Origin: Pseudomonas fluorescens
Lineage (GTDB): Bacteria > Pseudomonadota > Gammaproteobacteria > Pseudomonadales > Pseudomonadaceae
Direction: 5' to 3'
Length of the DNA: 64,000 nt
NCBI RefSeq assembly: GCF_001623525.1
Contig: NZ_CP015225.1
Coordinates: forward strand, 3,720,001 to 3,784,000
The stretch's first letter is position 1. Every line of letters starts with the position of its first letter. Positions 46,447-56,791 of the stretch are shown one piece after another. Below the pieces are notes generated by a model, which worked only from the letters and a program-made list of their open reading frames with translations, made no database searches and had not been told where the DNA came from. A program made the translations under genes and the position numbers.

Positions 46447-46764
46447 TCAGGGGTGCGCCAACAACTCGGTCAGCTCGCTGACCTGGGCTATTTCGCGCAT
46501 GTCTTCGGGCATCCCACGGATGCTCCACGTTTTGCCGGCAGCCTTGGCGTCCCGCATGAAGCACAGCAGCAGCGACAGGCCGACGCTGCTGGACTTCTGC
46601 ACCGCCGAGCAGTCAATGACCACCTCGGCGGCACTGATGGACTTGATCAGCGCCTGGCCCTCCTTGCGCAGGGCCGGGCCCGTGCGGTAATCCAGCACGC
46701 CACTGAGCATCAGCACGCCAGCCTCACCCAGACGAACGGCCGATTCACTCACCGACTCGATCAT
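46447..46764 (-). CDS. mlaB: STAS-domain protein MlaB
   Basis: A 105-residue single STAS domain, the regulatory subunit of the MlaFEDB phospholipid ABC complex at the inner membrane. VVIDCSAVQKSSSVGLSLLLCFMRDA is the core STAS helix region with the Ser-rich switch segment that contacts MlaF. The gene overlaps mlaC by four bases (ATGA), so translation is coupled. Confidence 0.92.
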   Translation of the reverse strand: MIESVSESAVRLGEAGVLMLSGVLDYRTGPALRKEGQALIKSISAAEVVIDCSAVQKSSSVGLSLLLCFMRDAKAAGKTWSIRGMPEDMREIAQVSELTELLAHP

Positions 46765-47414
46765 TGCGCCTGCTTCTCTTCGGCTTCTTCGGCCACTTCC
46801 TTGGCCTTGGCGACCTCACCGGCCCAACCGTTGATGGTCTTGTCCAGATCGTTGCCATTGCGCTGCATCGCGTCGGCGAACTGATCGCGGAACAGCTTGC
46901 CGATGTTGATGCCATTGATGATCACGTTGCGCACCTTCCACTCGTCGTTGATTTTCTCAAGAGTGTAGGAGACAGGGTAGATCGCGCCGTTGTTACCCTT
47001 GACCTGCATGTCGACGCTGGTGCGGGTGCCGCTTTCGTCCTTGGCCGGCGAAACGGTGATGCCCTGGTTGTTGTACTCAAGCAAGGCGTTGCCATAGAAC
47101 TGCATCAGGCTGCGCTTGAAGTTCTCCTGGAAACGAGTCATCTGTGCCGGACTCGCCTTGCGCGAGTACTTGACAGTCATGATGCTCCTGGAGATGCCGT
47201 CGGCGTCCACAACGGGGCCGACGATGCCGTTCAGCGCGTCATAGAACGCACTTGGGTCCTGCTTGTACTTCTCTTTGTTGGCGGAAAGGTCCGCCAACAG
47301 CCGGGTCGTCGTGTCCTGGATGATGTCATGGGCCGAAGGCGCAGCCACGGCGTTAGCCATCAACGGCAGCGCGGCAAGCAGCACCAACAGGCCACGTCGC
47401 AAGATAGAGATCAT
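46761..47414 (-). CDS. mlaC: Periplasmic phospholipid-binding protein MlaC
   Basis: A 217-residue protein with a signal peptide (LLVLLAALPLMANAVA). It belongs to the Ttg2D/MlaC family with SRKASPAQMTRFQENFKRSL and VRNVIINGINIGKLFRDQFA near the C-terminal half. It carries phospholipids between the outer-membrane MlaA complex and MlaFEDB. The C-terminal tail is helical and charged (EVAKAKEVAEEAEEKQAQ). It follows mlaD after 11 bp. Confidence 0.94.
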   Translation of the reverse strand: MISILRRGLLVLLAALPLMANAVAAPSAHDIIQDTTTRLLADLSANKEKYKQDPSAFYDALNGIVGPVVDADGISRSIMTVKYSRKASPAQMTRFQENFKRSLMQFYGNALLEYNNQGITVSPAKDESGTRTSVDMQVKGNNGAIYPVSYTLEKINDEWKVRNVIINGINIGKLFRDQFADAMQRNGNDLDKTINGWAGEVAKAKEVAEEAEEKQAQ

Positions 47415-47425
47415 TCAAAAGCTCC

Positions 47426-47893
47426 TCATTTGGCGTCTTTGCTAACGGTATTGAGCAGGAATTTACCGATCAGGTCCTCGAGCACCAGGGACGACTGCGT
47501 GTCGTGGATGACACCACCGTCCTTGAGCACGGAGTCTTCCCCACCCACGCTGATGCCAATGTACTTCTCACCCAGCAGCCCAGCCGTGAGGATAGATGCA
47601 GTGGAATCAGTCGGCAGGTTATCCACGCGCTTTTCCAACTGCAGCGTCACCCGACCGGTGAAATCCTCGCGATTCAGATCGATTGCCGTGACCTTGCCGA
47701 TAGTGACACCGGCCATGGTCACCTTTGCTCTGACCGTCAAACCGGCGATATTGTCAAAGTTGGCATAAAGTTTATAAGTATCGGTGCTTGCCGTCGGCGC
47801 CAGTCCACTGACCCGCAGGGCCAGCAGCAGCAAAGCCAGGATGCCAGCCAGCAAGAAAAGGCCGACACCGATTTCCAGGGTGCGGTTTTGCAT
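47426..47893 (-). CDS. mlaD: MCE-domain protein MlaD
   Basis: A 155-residue inner-membrane-anchored periplasmic protein. One N-terminal helix (EIGVGLFLLAGILALLLLALRVS) is followed by a single MCE domain (TYKLYANFDNIAGLTVRAKV). It forms the hexameric ring above MlaE through which lipids pass. The start shares the last base position with the mlaE stop (47893), indicating coupled translation. Confidence 0.94.
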   Translation of the reverse strand: MQNRTLEIGVGLFLLAGILALLLLALRVSGLAPTASTDTYKLYANFDNIAGLTVRAKVTMAGVTIGKVTAIDLNREDFTGRVTLQLEKRVDNLPTDSTASILTAGLLGEKYIGISVGGEDSVLKDGGVIHDTQSSLVLEDLIGKFLLNTVSKDAK

Positions 47894-48690
47894 CAGAAAT
47901 CTCCAAACATCAAGGCGGTCAGAATAAAGTCGAGGCCCAGGACCGCCAGCGAGGCGTACACCACGGTCTTGGTTGTGGCACGGCTGATCCCCTCTGACGT
48001 GGGCTCACAGTCATAGCCTTGAAACACGGCGATCCAGGTCACGACGAAAGCGAATACGGCACTTTTGATCACGCCATTGAGGACATCGTCGAGGAAGTCG
48101 ACGCTGTTTTGCATGTTCGACCAGTAGGAACCCTCATAGACCCCCAGCCAGTCGACAGCCACCCACGAGCCGCCCCAGATCCCCACGACGCTGAAAATCA
48201 TCGCCAGCACCGGCAGGGAAATGAAACCGGCCCACAGGCGCGGGGCAATGATGTACTTGAGCGGGTCGACACCAATCATTTCCAGGCTGGACAACTGCTC
48301 GGTGGACTTCATGTTACCGATTTCGGCCGTCAGCGCCGAACCGGCACGCCCGGCGAACAGTAGCGCCGTTACCACGGGGCCGAGCTCACGCAGCAGCGTC
48401 AACGCAACCATCTGCCCGACCGCCTGCTCCGAACCGTAGCTGGACAAAATGCTGAAGCCCTGCAGCGCCAGCACCATGCCAATGAAGATCCCGGAGACCA
48501 CGATGATCACCAGGGACATCACGCCCACCGAGTGCAACTGCTTGACCAGCAGGCCAAAACCGCCGCCCGTCGAGTTGCGACCGAGCAAGGCGTGCATCAG
48601 GAACAGCGAGGAGCGGCCCAGTACCGCCACCACATCGATACCCGAGCGACCAAACAGGCGAATTCTTTCCAACAGTGATTTCTTGCGCAT
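47893..48690 (-). CDS. mlaE: Phospholipid ABC transporter permease MlaE
   Basis: A 265-residue MlaE-family permease with about five to six helices. [20 protein letters not shown] and [31 protein letters not shown] contain the conserved family sequence; IVTDPLKY-type regions ([16 protein letters not shown]) follow. It forms the inner-membrane dimer of the Mla system for maintaining outer-membrane lipid asymmetry. Its ATG and the mlaF stop meet at 48690. Confidence 0.95.
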   Translation of the reverse strand: MRKKSLLERIRLFGRSGIDVVAVLGRSSLFLMHALLGRNSTGGGFGLLVKQLHSVGVMSLVIIVVSGIFIGMVLALQGFSILSSYGSEQAVGQMVALTLLRELGPVVTALLFAGRAGSALTAEIGNMKSTEQLSSLEMIGVDPLKYIIAPRLWAGFISLPVLAMIFSVVGIWGGSWVAVDWLGVYEGSYWSNMQNSVDFLDDVLNGVIKSAVFAFVVTWIAVFQGYDCEPTSEGISRATTKTVVYASLAVLGLDFILTALMFGDF

Positions 48691-49499
48691 CAGCGCTTCC
48701 CCAGCAGATCGGTACGGTAATCCGTGGCCGGAAAATGGAACGCCACCGGCCCGTCCGGATCACCCTTCATGAATTGGCGAATGCGCGGATTGTCAGAATC
48801 CGCCAGTTCCTGAGGCGTGCCCTGCCCCAGCACCTGGCTATCGCCAACCACATAGATATAGTCGGCAATGCTCGCGGTTTCGGCCAGGTCGTGGGAGACC
48901 ACGATGCTGGTGATGCCCAGCGCATCGTTGAGCAGGCGGATCAGGCGCACGAGCACCCCCATGGCGATCGGGTCCTGCCCGACGAAGGGTTCGTCGTACA
49001 TGAGGATCTTCGGATCGAGGGCAATCGCCCGCGCCAGCGCGACCCGCCGCTTCATGCCGCCGGACAGCTCGTCGGGCATCAGGTCGAGGGCGCCCCGCAG
49101 CCCGACGGCCTGCAACTTGAGCAGGACGATGTCGCGGATCATCTCTTCCGGCAGCTCGGTATGGACCCGCAACGGGAACGCCACGTTCTCGAACACATCG
49201 AGATCGGTAAACAGCGCGCCACTCTGGAACAGCACGCCCATGTGCTTGCGCGCATCGAACAGGTCGCTGCGAGACAACTGGGGAAGATTCTGACCATTGA
49301 CCCAGACTTCGCCTGCGCTGGGGCGCAGTTGTGCCCCGATCAGCCGCAACAGCGTGGTCTTGCCACACCCGGAAGGTCCCATGATGCCGGTGACCTGGCC
49401 GCGCGGAATGCGAATATCGATGTCATTGAAAATGCTGCGCGTCCCTCGCTTGAAGGACAGTCCCTTCAGCTCGACCGCGTAGGCGTTGTCGGCACTCAT
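48690..49499 (-). CDS. mlaF: Phospholipid ABC transporter ATPase MlaF
   Basis: A 269-residue ATPase, first gene of the leftward operon. Walker A is GPSGCGKTT, the signature LSGGMKRR, Walker [13 protein letters not shown] and the switch His is in VSHDLAET. The C-terminal extension typical of MlaF, reaching the neighbouring subunit, is present. It powers MlaE with MlaB bound. It is divergent from kdsD across 274 bp, where both promoters must lie. Confidence 0.95.
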   Translation of the reverse strand: MSADNAYAVELKGLSFKRGTRSIFNDIDIRIPRGQVTGIMGPSGCGKTTLLRLIGAQLRPSAGEVWVNGQNLPQLSRSDLFDARKHMGVLFQSGALFTDLDVFENVAFPLRVHTELPEEMIRDIVLLKLQAVGLRGALDLMPDELSGGMKRRVALARAIALDPKILMYDEPFVGQDPIAMGVLVRLIRLLNDALGITSIVVSHDLAETASIADYIYVVGDSQVLGQGTPQELADSDNPRIRQFMKGDPDGPVAFHFPATDYRTDLLGKR

Positions 49500-49733
49500 C
49501 TAAACTCCTTGCGATGCAGCCTCACATTCGAATGCCCTGGGCAGCCGACAAGCGCCGGTACCGCCGGGCATGCGAACCGGCGGCGAACTATATCACTGCA
49601 ACGGCCAAGCGCCCAAGGCCAACGCCCCGCCTGTTAAGCCTGGCTTAAGGTTAAAAGCCACATTTTATGTCGAACCTTGCGGCCTCCCGAACAAAGCATG
49701 ACGAACTTACGTGAGGGAATTGTTCATTGCCGC

Positions 49734-49739
49734 TATAAT
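49734..49739 (+). promoter_or_regulatory. TATAAT -10 box upstream of kdsD
   Basis: A perfect TATAAT lies 35 bp before the kdsD ATG, in the 274-bp divergent region. No matching TTGACA is seen at 16-18 bp, so it is a candidate only. Confidence 0.45.
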
Positions 49740-49773
49740 CGCCGCCTTTTCATCGGGCTATACGATTTCTGAC

Positions 49774-50748
49774 ATGAGCCAATCCAGCGACCTGATTCAA
49801 TCGGCACAACGTACCATCCGCCTCGAGCTCGAAGCCGTGCAAGGCTTGCTGCCCCATATCGACGCTAATTTCGTACGCGCCTGCGAGATGATTCTGGCCA
49901 GCAAAGGCCGGGTGGTCGTGGTCGGCATGGGCAAGTCCGGGCACATTGGCAACAAGATCGCCGCCACCCTCGCCAGCACCGGCACCACGGCCTTTTTTGT
50001 CCATCCGGCCGAAGCCAGCCACGGAGACATGGGCATGATCACCCGGGACGACGTCATCCTGGCCCTGTCCAACTCCGGCTCCACCAATGAGATCATAACG
50101 CTGCTGCCGCTGATCAAGCGCCTGGGCATCCAGTTGATCAGCATGACCGGCAACCCGGGCTCGCCGCTGGCCAAGGCCGCCGAAGTCAACCTCAATGTTC
50201 ATGTCGAACACGAAGCCTGCCCGCTGAACCTGGCACCGACCTCCTCCACCACCGCGGCCCTGGTCATGGGCGACGCCCTGGCCGTGGCGCTGCTCGAAGC
50301 CCGGGGCTTCACCGCGGAAGATTTCGCCTTTTCCCATCCCGGTGGCGCCCTCGGCCGTCGCCTGCTGCTGAAAGTCGAAAACGTGATGCACGCTGGCCAG
50401 GATTTGCCACAAGTGCTGCGCGGCACGCTGCTCAAGGACGCCCTCATGGAAATGACCCGCAAAGGGCTGGGCATGACGGTGGTCCTGGAGACCGACGGCA
50501 AGCTCGCCGGGATCTTCACCGACGGCGACCTGCGCCGCACCCTGGACCGCACCATCGACATCCACAGTGCGACCATCGAGCAAGTCATGACGCCCCACGG
50601 CAAGACCGCCCGCGCCGAGATGCTCGCCGCCGAGGCCCTGAAGATCATGGAAGACCACAAGATCAGCGCCCTGGTGGTCGTCGATGACGAAGACCGTCCG
50701 GTGGGCGCCCTGAACATGCACGATTTGCTGCGTGCGGGAGTCATGTAA
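49774..50748 (+). CDS. kdsD: D-arabinose 5-phosphate isomerase KdsD
   Basis: A 324-residue enzyme converting ribulose 5-phosphate to arabinose 5-phosphate for Kdo synthesis. The SIS domain carries VVVVGMGKSGHIGNKIAATLASTGT (near 44-68), FVHPAEASHGDMG and LALSNSGSTNEI. Two CBS domains follow from about residue 205 (VMHAG... and VMTPHGKT). ATG 49774 was chosen over an upstream GTG at 49711, which overlaps the promoter. The stop at 50748 is directly followed by the kdsC ATG. Confidence 0.95.
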   Translation: MSQSSDLIQSAQRTIRLELEAVQGLLPHIDANFVRACEMILASKGRVVVVGMGKSGHIGNKIAATLASTGTTAFFVHPAEASHGDMGMITRDDVILALSNSGSTNEIITLLPLIKRLGIQLISMTGNPGSPLAKAAEVNLNVHVEHEACPLNLAPTSSTTAALVMGDALAVALLEARGFTAEDFAFSHPGGALGRRLLLKVENVMHAGQDLPQVLRGTLLKDALMEMTRKGLGMTVVLETDGKLAGIFTDGDLRRTLDRTIDIHSATIEQVMTPHGKTARAEMLAAEALKIMEDHKISALVVVDDEDRPVGALNMHDLLRAGVM

Positions 50749-51273
50749 ATGAACACAGACCTGTTGCAACGCGGCCAAGCCATCAAGCTGGCGGTTTTCG
50801 ATGTGGACGGCGTGCTGACCGACGGTCGCCTGTACTTCCTTGAAGACGGCAGCGAGTTCAAGACGTTCAACACCCTCGACGGCCAAGGCATCAAGATGTT
50901 GATGGCCGCCGGCGTGCAGACCGCTATCATCAGCGGCCGCAAGACCCCTGTGGTCGAGCGGCGCGCGAAGAACCTCGGCATCCCGCACCTTTACCAGGGG
51001 CGCGAAGACAAACTGGTGGTGCTGGACGAGCTTCTGGGTCAACTCAACCTAAGCTATGAACAGGTGGCGTACCTCGGTGACGACCTGCCAGACCTGCCGG
51101 TGATTCGCCGGGTCGGCCTGGGCATGGCGGTCGCCAACGCGGCCAGCTTCGTCCGCGAGCACGCCCACGGCGTCACCACGGCGCGAGGCGGCGAAGGGGC
51201 GGCCCGCGAATTCTGTGAACTGATCCTGCGCGCCCAGGGCCACCTCGAAGCGGCCAACGCCGCGTACCTGTGA
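50749..51273 (+). CDS. kdsC: Kdo-8-phosphate phosphatase KdsC
   Basis: A 174-residue HAD phosphatase that makes Kdo from Kdo-8-phosphate. HAD motifs are LAVFDVDGVLTDG (nucleophile Asp, about 15-27), AIISGRKTP and YLGDDLPDLPVI. It lacks a large cap domain, as usual for tetrameric KdsC. It directly abuts kdsD and precedes lptC by seven bases, so LPS synthesis and export are co-expressed. Confidence 0.95.
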   Translation: MNTDLLQRGQAIKLAVFDVDGVLTDGRLYFLEDGSEFKTFNTLDGQGIKMLMAAGVQTAIISGRKTPVVERRAKNLGIPHLYQGREDKLVVLDELLGQLNLSYEQVAYLGDDLPDLPVIRRVGLGMAVANAASFVREHAHGVTTARGGEGAAREFCELILRAQGHLEAANAAYL

Positions 51274-51280
51274 GCCATTT

Positions 51281-51850
51281 ATGCTGAGCAAGAAGATTCG
51301 CACCATCGTGGTGTTCGGCTGTATCGCGGCGATTTTTGCTGCGGTGGGCTACTGGAACATCAGCCCCGAACGGTTTCTCGACCGGCCTGCGGCCCAGATC
51401 GAGGAAAAGATCGACTGGTACGCGACCAACACGCATACCCTGCAGTACCTGCCCGACGGCAAAGTGCAGTACGAGATGACGTCCGACAAGGTCGACCACG
51501 TAAAGGCCACTGACATTACGCTGGTCACCAAGCCCGATCTGAACATGTTCCGCGGCACCGAGTTTCCGTGGCATGTGCAGAGCGAGCATGCCGAAGTCAA
51601 TTCCGGCGGCACCGAAGTGGAACTGATCGACTCGGTGCGCATCGCCCGAACCGACGAGAAAAACCGTACGACCATCATCACCAGCACGCGCATGACCGTG
51701 TTCCCACAGCAAGAATATGCGCAGACCGAGCAACCCGTTAGAATCGACGGCGCCGGGGGTGTATCGACCGGCACGGGAATGAAAGCGTATTTGAAGGAAA
51801 GCAGGATACACCTGCTATCGAACGTAAGAGGACAGTATGAAGCTCGCTAA
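51281..51850 (+). CDS. lptC: LPS export ABC complex periplasmic anchor LptC
   Basis: A 189-residue bitopic protein with one N-terminal helix (IRTIVVFGCIAAIFAAVGYW) and a periplasmic beta-jellyroll. IDWYATNTHTLQYLPDGKVQYEM and TEFPWHVQSEHAEVNSGGTEVEL are typical segments. It receives LPS from LptB2FG and hands it to LptA. Its end overlaps lptA by 14 bases. Confidence 0.94.
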   Translation: MLSKKIRTIVVFGCIAAIFAAVGYWNISPERFLDRPAAQIEEKIDWYATNTHTLQYLPDGKVQYEMTSDKVDHVKATDITLVTKPDLNMFRGTEFPWHVQSEHAEVNSGGTEVELIDSVRIARTDEKNRTTIITSTRMTVFPQQEYAQTEQPVRIDGAGGVSTGTGMKAYLKESRIHLLSNVRGQYEAR

Positions 51851-52388
51851 AACCCTCCCTATTTTGCTCAGTCTGGGCGCAGCAGCACTGGGAAGCGCGA
51901 GCGCCTGGGCTCTTCCCGACGACCGCAACCAGCCTATCCGCATCCAGGCCGACGACGCCCAGCTCGACGACAAGAATGGCGTGGCCACCTATAAAGGCGA
52001 CGTGATCATCACCCAGGGCTCGATGAAGGTCACCGGCAATACCGTGACCATCACCCGCACCCAGTCCGGCGACATCGACGTGGTGACCTCGGTGGGCAAC
52101 CTGGCCTATTTCGAGCAGTTGCAAACCGCAGGCGATACCAAGCCTGTGCAGGGTTACGGGGTAACCATCCAGTACCACGCCTCCCAGGATCGCGTCGTCC
52201 TGATCGACCGCGCCAAGGTCGTCGACAAGGACAACAACGTGACCCAAGGCGAGAAAATCGTCTACGACACCAACAAGAAACTCGCCAGCGCCGGTCGCGC
52301 CACCGGCAGCAAGGTGACCGAGTCGCGTCCGCGGATCGACATGGTGATCCAACCGAAAAAGAAAACCGACGAGCAGAAGGCCCAGTAA
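51837..52388 (+). CDS. lptA: LPS periplasmic bridge protein LptA
   Basis: A 183-residue periplasmic protein with signal peptide ([20 protein letters not shown]). OstA-type jellyroll repeats include [33 protein letters not shown]. It polymerises head-to-tail between LptC and LptD to carry LPS. It overlaps lptC at the start and shares one base with lptB at the end (TAATG). Confidence 0.94.
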   Translation: MKLAKTLPILLSLGAAALGSASAWALPDDRNQPIRIQADDAQLDDKNGVATYKGDVIITQGSMKVTGNTVTITRTQSGDIDVVTSVGNLAYFEQLQTAGDTKPVQGYGVTIQYHASQDRVVLIDRAKVVDKDNNVTQGEKIVYDTNKKLASAGRATGSKVTESRPRIDMVIQPKKKTDEQKAQ

Positions 52389-53113
52389 TGGCAACTCTGA
52401 AAGCTCAGCACCTGGCCAAGAGCTACAAGAGCCGTCAAGTCGTGCGTGATGTCAGCCTGTCCATCGACAGCGGCCAGATCGTCGGCCTGCTCGGCCCCAA
52501 CGGCGCGGGCAAGACCACCTGCTTCTACATGATCGTCGGCCTGGTCCAGGCCGATCAGGGTCGCGTACTGATCGACGACGTGGATGTCAGCCACCAGCCG
52601 ATGCACGGCCGGGCGAAGGCAGGTATCGGCTATTTGCCGCAAGAAGCATCGATCTTCCGCAAACTGTCGGTTGCCGACAACATCATGGCGATCCTCGAGA
52701 CCCGCAAGGAACTCGACAAGGCCGGTCGTCGCCAGGAGCTGGAAAGCCTGCTGCAGGAATTCCACATCAGCCATATTCGCGACAACCTGGGCATGAGCCT
52801 GTCTGGCGGTGAGCGGCGTCGCGCGGAAATTGCCCGCGCCCTGGCCACCGCACCGAAGTTCATCCTGCTCGACGAACCGTTCGCTGGCGTGGACCCGATC
52901 TCGGTAGGTGATATCAAGCAGATCATCCATCACCTCAAGGCCAAGGGGATCGGCGTGCTGATCACTGACCACAACGTGCGCGAGACGCTGGATATCTGTG
53001 AAACCGCCTACATTGTCAACGATGGCCAACTGATCGCCGAAGGCGACTCCGCAGCCATCCTGGCCAATGAGCTGGTCAAGGAAGTGTATCTGGGCCATGA
53101 GTTCCGCCTGTAA
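52388..53113 (+). CDS. lptB: LPS export ABC ATPase LptB
   Basis: A 241-residue ATPase. Walker A is GPNGAGKTT, the Q-loop region reads LPQEASIF, the signature is LSGGERRR, Walker B is [12 protein letters not shown] and the switch His is in ITDHNVRE. It powers LptFG for LPS extraction. It is the last gene of kdsDC-lptCAB; the following 164 bp hold the rpoN leader. Confidence 0.96.
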   Translation: MATLKAQHLAKSYKSRQVVRDVSLSIDSGQIVGLLGPNGAGKTTCFYMIVGLVQADQGRVLIDDVDVSHQPMHGRAKAGIGYLPQEASIFRKLSVADNIMAILETRKELDKAGRRQELESLLQEFHISHIRDNLGMSLSGGERRRAEIARALATAPKFILLDEPFAGVDPISVGDIKQIIHHLKAKGIGVLITDHNVRETLDICETAYIVNDGQLIAEGDSAAILANELVKEVYLGHEFRL

Positions 53114-53194
53114 TCACAAGTGTCTGGCGAATTGTCCGAGCGTCGTTTAATTTTATTGTGGCGACGCTCTAGGCAAACACTTCAGTTTCAGGCA

Positions 53195-53251
53195 TATAAT
53201 TTGCTTAAGTTTGGCGCTTCGGCGCCCTGTAGTGGATGGCGCATGTGCGCC
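53195..53251 (+). promoter_or_regulatory. rpoN leader: TATAAT box and two hairpins with identical stems
   Basis: TATAAT at 53195-53200 is followed by GGCGC-ttcg-GCGCC (53213-53226) and GGCGC-atgt-GCGCC (53238-53251). Both stems have the same sequence, so the left arm of one can pair with the right arm of the other. A further stem (AGCGTCG/CGACGCT, 53139-53168) lies upstream. A leader effect on rpoN expression is possible. Confidence 0.5.
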
Positions 53252-53277
53252 GGCTAATAAGGTGTTAAGCCCCTGCC

Positions 53278-54771
53278 ATGAAACCATCGCTAGTCTTGAG
53301 AATGGGCCAGCAGCTGACGATGACACCGCAGCTGCAACAGGCCATCCGCCTGCTCCAATTGTCGACCCTGGACCTGCAGCAGGAAATCCAGGAGGCCCTG
53401 GAGTCCAATCCGATGCTCGAACGCCAGGAAGAAGGCGACGACTTCGACAACACCGATCCGCTGGCCGACAACGTCGAGCAGAAGACCAACACCGAAATCC
53501 CGGAACCGACCTACCAGGAAACCGCCCCGACGGTGGACAACCTCGAGGACGGCGAATGGAACGAACGCATCCCCAACGAACTGCCCGTGGACACGGCCTG
53601 GGAAGACGTCTACCAGACCAGCGCCAGCAGCCTGCCAAGCAGCGATGACGACGAGTGGGACTTCACCACCCGCACCTCTGCGGGCGAAAGCCTGCAAAGC
53701 CACCTGCTGTGGCAGTTGAACCTGGCGCCGATGTCCGACACCGATCGCCTGATCGCCGTGACCCTGATCGACTGCATCAACAACCAGGGCTACCTGGACG
53801 AGACCCTCGAAGAAATCCTGGAAGCCTTCGACCCCGAGCTCGACATCGAGCTGGACGAGATCGAAGCCGTCCTTCATCGCATCCAGCAGTTCGAACCGGC
53901 CGGCATCGGCGCCCGCAACCTGGGCGAGTGCCTGTTGCTGCAACTGCGCCAGTTGTCCGCCAAGACGCCGTGGCTGGCCGAAGCCAAGCGGCTGGTCACC
54001 GATTACATCGACCTGTTGGGCGGCCGCGACTACAGCCAGTTGATGCGGCGCATGAAACTCAAGGAAGATGAGCTGCGCCAGGTCATCGAACTGGTGCAGA
54101 GCCTCAACCCGCGCCCCGGCTCGCAGATCGAATCCACCGAACCCGAATATGTAGTCCCCGACGTGATCGTGCGCAAGCACAATGATCGCTGGCTGGTGGA
54201 GCTCAACCAGGAGTCGGTGCCCAAGCTGCGGGTCAACGCCCAGTACGCCGGCTTTGTGAAGCGTGCCGACACCAGTGCCGACAACACCTTCATGCGCAAC
54301 CAGTTGCAGGAAGCGCGCTGGTTCATCAAGAGCCTGCAAAGCCGCAACGAAACCCTGATGAAAGTTGCCACCCAGATCGTCGAGCATCAGCGCGGCTTCC
54401 TGGAGTACGGCGATGAAGCGATGAAACCGTTGGTCCTGCATGACATTGCCGAGGCAGTGGGCATGCACGAGTCGACGATTTCCCGGGTAACCACCCAGAA
54501 ATTCATGCATACCCCTCGGGGTATCTATGAATTGAAATACTTTTTCTCCAGCCACGTCAGCACCTCCGAAGGCGGCGAATGCTCATCCACGGCCATCCGC
54601 GCGATCATCAAAAAACTGGTGGCCGCGGAAAATCAGAAAAAGCCGTTGAGTGACAGCAAGATCGCTGGTTTACTGGAGGCACAAGGCATTCAGGTGGCCC
54701 GCCGCACCGTCGCCAAATACCGCGAATCCCTCGGGATCGCGCCTTCGAGCGAACGTAAGCGGTTGATGTAA
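53278..54771 (+). CDS. rpoN: RNA polymerase sigma-54 factor RpoN
   Basis: A 497-residue sigma-54. The Gln-rich N-terminal region I ([20 protein letters not shown]) contacts activators, an acidic region II follows, then the core-binding region. The C-terminal HTH ([20 protein letters not shown] region) precedes the RpoN box [10 protein letters not shown] at 474-483, which reads the -24 element. It directs nitrogen, flagellar and carbon-use genes with enhancer-binding proteins. It is first in the rpoN-hpf-ptsN-rapZ-ptsO block. Confidence 0.96.
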   Translation: MKPSLVLRMGQQLTMTPQLQQAIRLLQLSTLDLQQEIQEALESNPMLERQEEGDDFDNTDPLADNVEQKTNTEIPEPTYQETAPTVDNLEDGEWNERIPNELPVDTAWEDVYQTSASSLPSSDDDEWDFTTRTSAGESLQSHLLWQLNLAPMSDTDRLIAVTLIDCINNQGYLDETLEEILEAFDPELDIELDEIEAVLHRIQQFEPAGIGARNLGECLLLQLRQLSAKTPWLAEAKRLVTDYIDLLGGRDYSQLMRRMKLKEDELRQVIELVQSLNPRPGSQIESTEPEYVVPDVIVRKHNDRWLVELNQESVPKLRVNAQYAGFVKRADTSADNTFMRNQLQEARWFIKSLQSRNETLMKVATQIVEHQRGFLEYGDEAMKPLVLHDIAEAVGMHESTISRVTTQKFMHTPRGIYELKYFFSSHVSTSEGGECSSTAIRAIIKKLVAAENQKKPLSDSKIAGLLEAQGIQVARRTVAKYRESLGIAPSSERKRLM

Positions 54772-54847
54772 CAGGCCACGCCACAGCGTTCCAGTGGCAG
54801 GCATTTCTGCCTGCCGCTTTATGCACTGGCAACGAAGGAGAAGCTGT

Positions 54848-55156
54848 ATGCAAGTCAACATCAGTGGACACCAACTGGAAGTGACCGAACCCCTGCGCAC
54901 CTACATCGGCGAAAAACTCGACCGATTGGAGAGGCATTTCGACAAGATCACCAACGTGCAAGTCACGATGAACGTCGAGAAGCTGCTGCAGAAAATCGAA
55001 GCCACGCTGCATATCCCCGGCGGAGAAGTGGTTGCCAACGCAGAGCACACAGACATGTATGCCGCGATTGACCTGCTGACCGACAAGCTGGATCGCCAAC
55101 TCAAAAAGCATAAGGAAAAGACCCAGAGCCTCCTCCAGGGCGCAACCGGTCGTTAA
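54848..55156 (+). CDS. hpf: Ribosome hibernation-promoting factor (short HPF)
   Basis: A 102-residue protein of the sigma-54 modulation/S30EA family. It binds the decoding centre and, in gammaproteobacteria, helps form 100S dimers in stationary phase. MQVNISGHQLEVTEPLRTYIGEKLDRLERHF opens the conserved fold. ATG 54848 has AAGGAG seven bases upstream. It lies 76 bp after rpoN and 12 bp before ptsN. Confidence 0.93.
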   Translation: MQVNISGHQLEVTEPLRTYIGEKLDRLERHFDKITNVQVTMNVEKLLQKIEATLHIPGGEVVANAEHTDMYAAIDLLTDKLDRQLKKHKEKTQSLLQGATGR

Positions 55157-55168
55157 CCCCCCCAATCC

Positions 55169-55633
55169 ATGATCCGACTAGAAACCATCCTGACCCCCGG
55201 CCGTTCCCAGGTGAACGCGCCGGGCGGCAGTAAAAAGAAAGCCCTCGAACACATTGCCAACCTGATCCACCGCGAGGTACCGGATCTGGAAATGCAGGAC
55301 GTCTTCGAGGCCTTGGTTGCCCGTGAAAAACTCGGCTCCACCGGTTTTGGCAACGGCATCGCCATTCCCCACTGCCGTCTCAAGGGTTGTGCCGCGCCGA
55401 TCAGCGCGCTGTTGCACCTTGAAACTGCTATAGATTTCGACGCCATCGACGGCGCCCCGGTCGACCTGCTGTTTGTATTGCTGGTACCGGAAGCGGCGAC
55501 CGATGCGCACCTCGAGCTGCTGCGCCAGATTGCCAGCATGCTGGACCGCAAGGAAGTGCGCGAAAAACTGCGCAGCGCACCGAGCAACGAAGCGTTGTAC
55601 CAGGTTGTCCTGGACGAGCAGAACGGTCATTAA
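55169..55633 (+). CDS. ptsN: Nitrogen-PTS EIIA component PtsN
   Basis: A 154-residue EIIA-Ntr phosphocarrier. The phosphorylated histidine is His68 in GIAIPHCRL. It receives phosphate from PtsO and PtsP and controls potassium, nitrogen and carbon responses by binding partners; no sugar permease is attached. It sits three bases before rapZ. Confidence 0.94.
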   Translation: MIRLETILTPGRSQVNAPGGSKKKALEHIANLIHREVPDLEMQDVFEALVAREKLGSTGFGNGIAIPHCRLKGCAAPISALLHLETAIDFDAIDGAPVDLLFVLLVPEAATDAHLELLRQIASMLDRKEVREKLRSAPSNEALYQVVLDEQNGH

Positions 55634-55635
55634 AA

Positions 55636-56493
55636 ATGCGCATGATCATTGTCAGTGGTCGCTCCGGCTCCGGTAAAAGCACGGCCCTCAACGTGCTTGA
55701 GGACAGCGGCTACTATTGCATCGACAACCTGCCCGCCGGCCTGCTGCCGGAACTGGCCGAGCGCGCCCTGATCCACACCGAGCTGGCACAGCCGCTGGTG
55801 GCGGTGTCGATCGATGCGCGTAATCTGCCAAGCCACCTGTCGCGTTTTCCTGAACTGCTTGAGGAAGTGCGCAGCCGGCATATCCAATGCGACGTGCTGT
55901 ACCTGGATGCCGATGAAGAGACACTGCTCAAGCGTTTTTCCGAAACCCGCCGACGCCACCCACTGAGCAATGCCAACCGTTCGCTGGCCGAAGCCATCGA
56001 GGATGAAAGCCAGCTATTGGGGCCGATCGCCGACCTGGCAGACCTGAAGGTCAATACCACGCACCTGAACCTGTATCAGTTGCGCGACACCATCAAGCTG
56101 CGCCTGCTCAACCAACCCGAGCCGGGCACGGCGTTCCTGGTGGAGTCGTTTGGTTTCAAGCGTGGCATGCCCGTAGACGCCGATCTGGTGTTCGATGTGC
56201 GCTGCCTGCCCAATCCTTATTGGAAACCGGAGTTGCGCGCTCAGTCCGGGCTCGACCAACCGGTGATCGACTACCTGGCCGCCCAGCCGGATGTCGAAGA
56301 AATGTACCAGGACATCTCCAGCTACCTGCTCAAATGGCTACCCCGCTTTGCCGCGAGCAATCGCGCCTATGTCACGATCGCCATCGGTTGTACTGGCGGT
56401 CATCACCGCTCCGTCTACCTGACCGAACGCCTGGGTCAACTCCTGCAACAATCCCTGAAGAACGTCCAGGTTCGCCACCGCGACCTCAGCTAA
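55636..56493 (+). CDS. rapZ: RNase adapter protein RapZ
   Basis: A 285-residue protein with a Walker A motif GRSGSGKST (8-16), a Walker B-like region ([17 protein letters not shown]) and the C-terminal domain with [21 protein letters not shown]. In E. coli it guides RNase E to the GlmZ sRNA and so tunes cell-wall precursor synthesis. It follows ptsN and precedes ptsO, the standard order. Confidence 0.94.
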   Translation: MRMIIVSGRSGSGKSTALNVLEDSGYYCIDNLPAGLLPELAERALIHTELAQPLVAVSIDARNLPSHLSRFPELLEEVRSRHIQCDVLYLDADEETLLKRFSETRRRHPLSNANRSLAEAIEDESQLLGPIADLADLKVNTTHLNLYQLRDTIKLRLLNQPEPGTAFLVESFGFKRGMPVDADLVFDVRCLPNPYWKPELRAQSGLDQPVIDYLAAQPDVEEMYQDISSYLLKWLPRFAASNRAYVTIAIGCTGGHHRSVYLTERLGQLLQQSLKNVQVRHRDLS

Positions 56494-56508
56494 AGGATTC
56501 ACATCGCG

Positions 56509-56784
56509 ATGCCTGCTCAGGAAATTGAAATCATCAACAAGCTGGGTTTGCATGCCCGAGCGTCGGCCAAGTTCGTCGGAGTCGCGGGCCAGTTCAAGGA
56601 CACCACCATCAGGGTGGGTCGCACACCCGAGACCGCGGTCGACGGTAAAAGCATCATGGCGATGATGATGCTCGCCGCCGGCAAGGGCACCAAGATCCAC
56701 CTGCACACTGAAGGCGATCGGGCGCAGGAAGCGATGGATGCCCTGGTGGACCTGATCAACAGGTACTTCGACGAAGGCGAATAA
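56509..56784 (+). CDS. ptsO: Nitrogen-PTS phosphocarrier NPr (PtsO)
   Basis: A 91-residue HPr-family protein. The active histidine is His15 in NKLGLHARASAKFV, and the region around residues 45-55 (VDGKSIMAMMMLAAGKG) is the conserved regulatory segment. It passes phosphate from PtsP to PtsN. A REPIN follows directly, ending the rpoN block. Confidence 0.95.
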   Translation: MPAQEIEIINKLGLHARASAKFVGVAGQFKDTTIRVGRTPETAVDGKSIMAMMMLAAGKGTKIHLHTEGDRAQEAMDALVDLINRYFDEGE

Positions 56785-56791
56785 CCCCCCT

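Noticed and set aside
49711..49773. GTG start for kdsD at 49711
   Set aside because: It would place the TATAAT box inside the gene and add a non-conserved leader; MSQSSDLIQSAQ is the family start.
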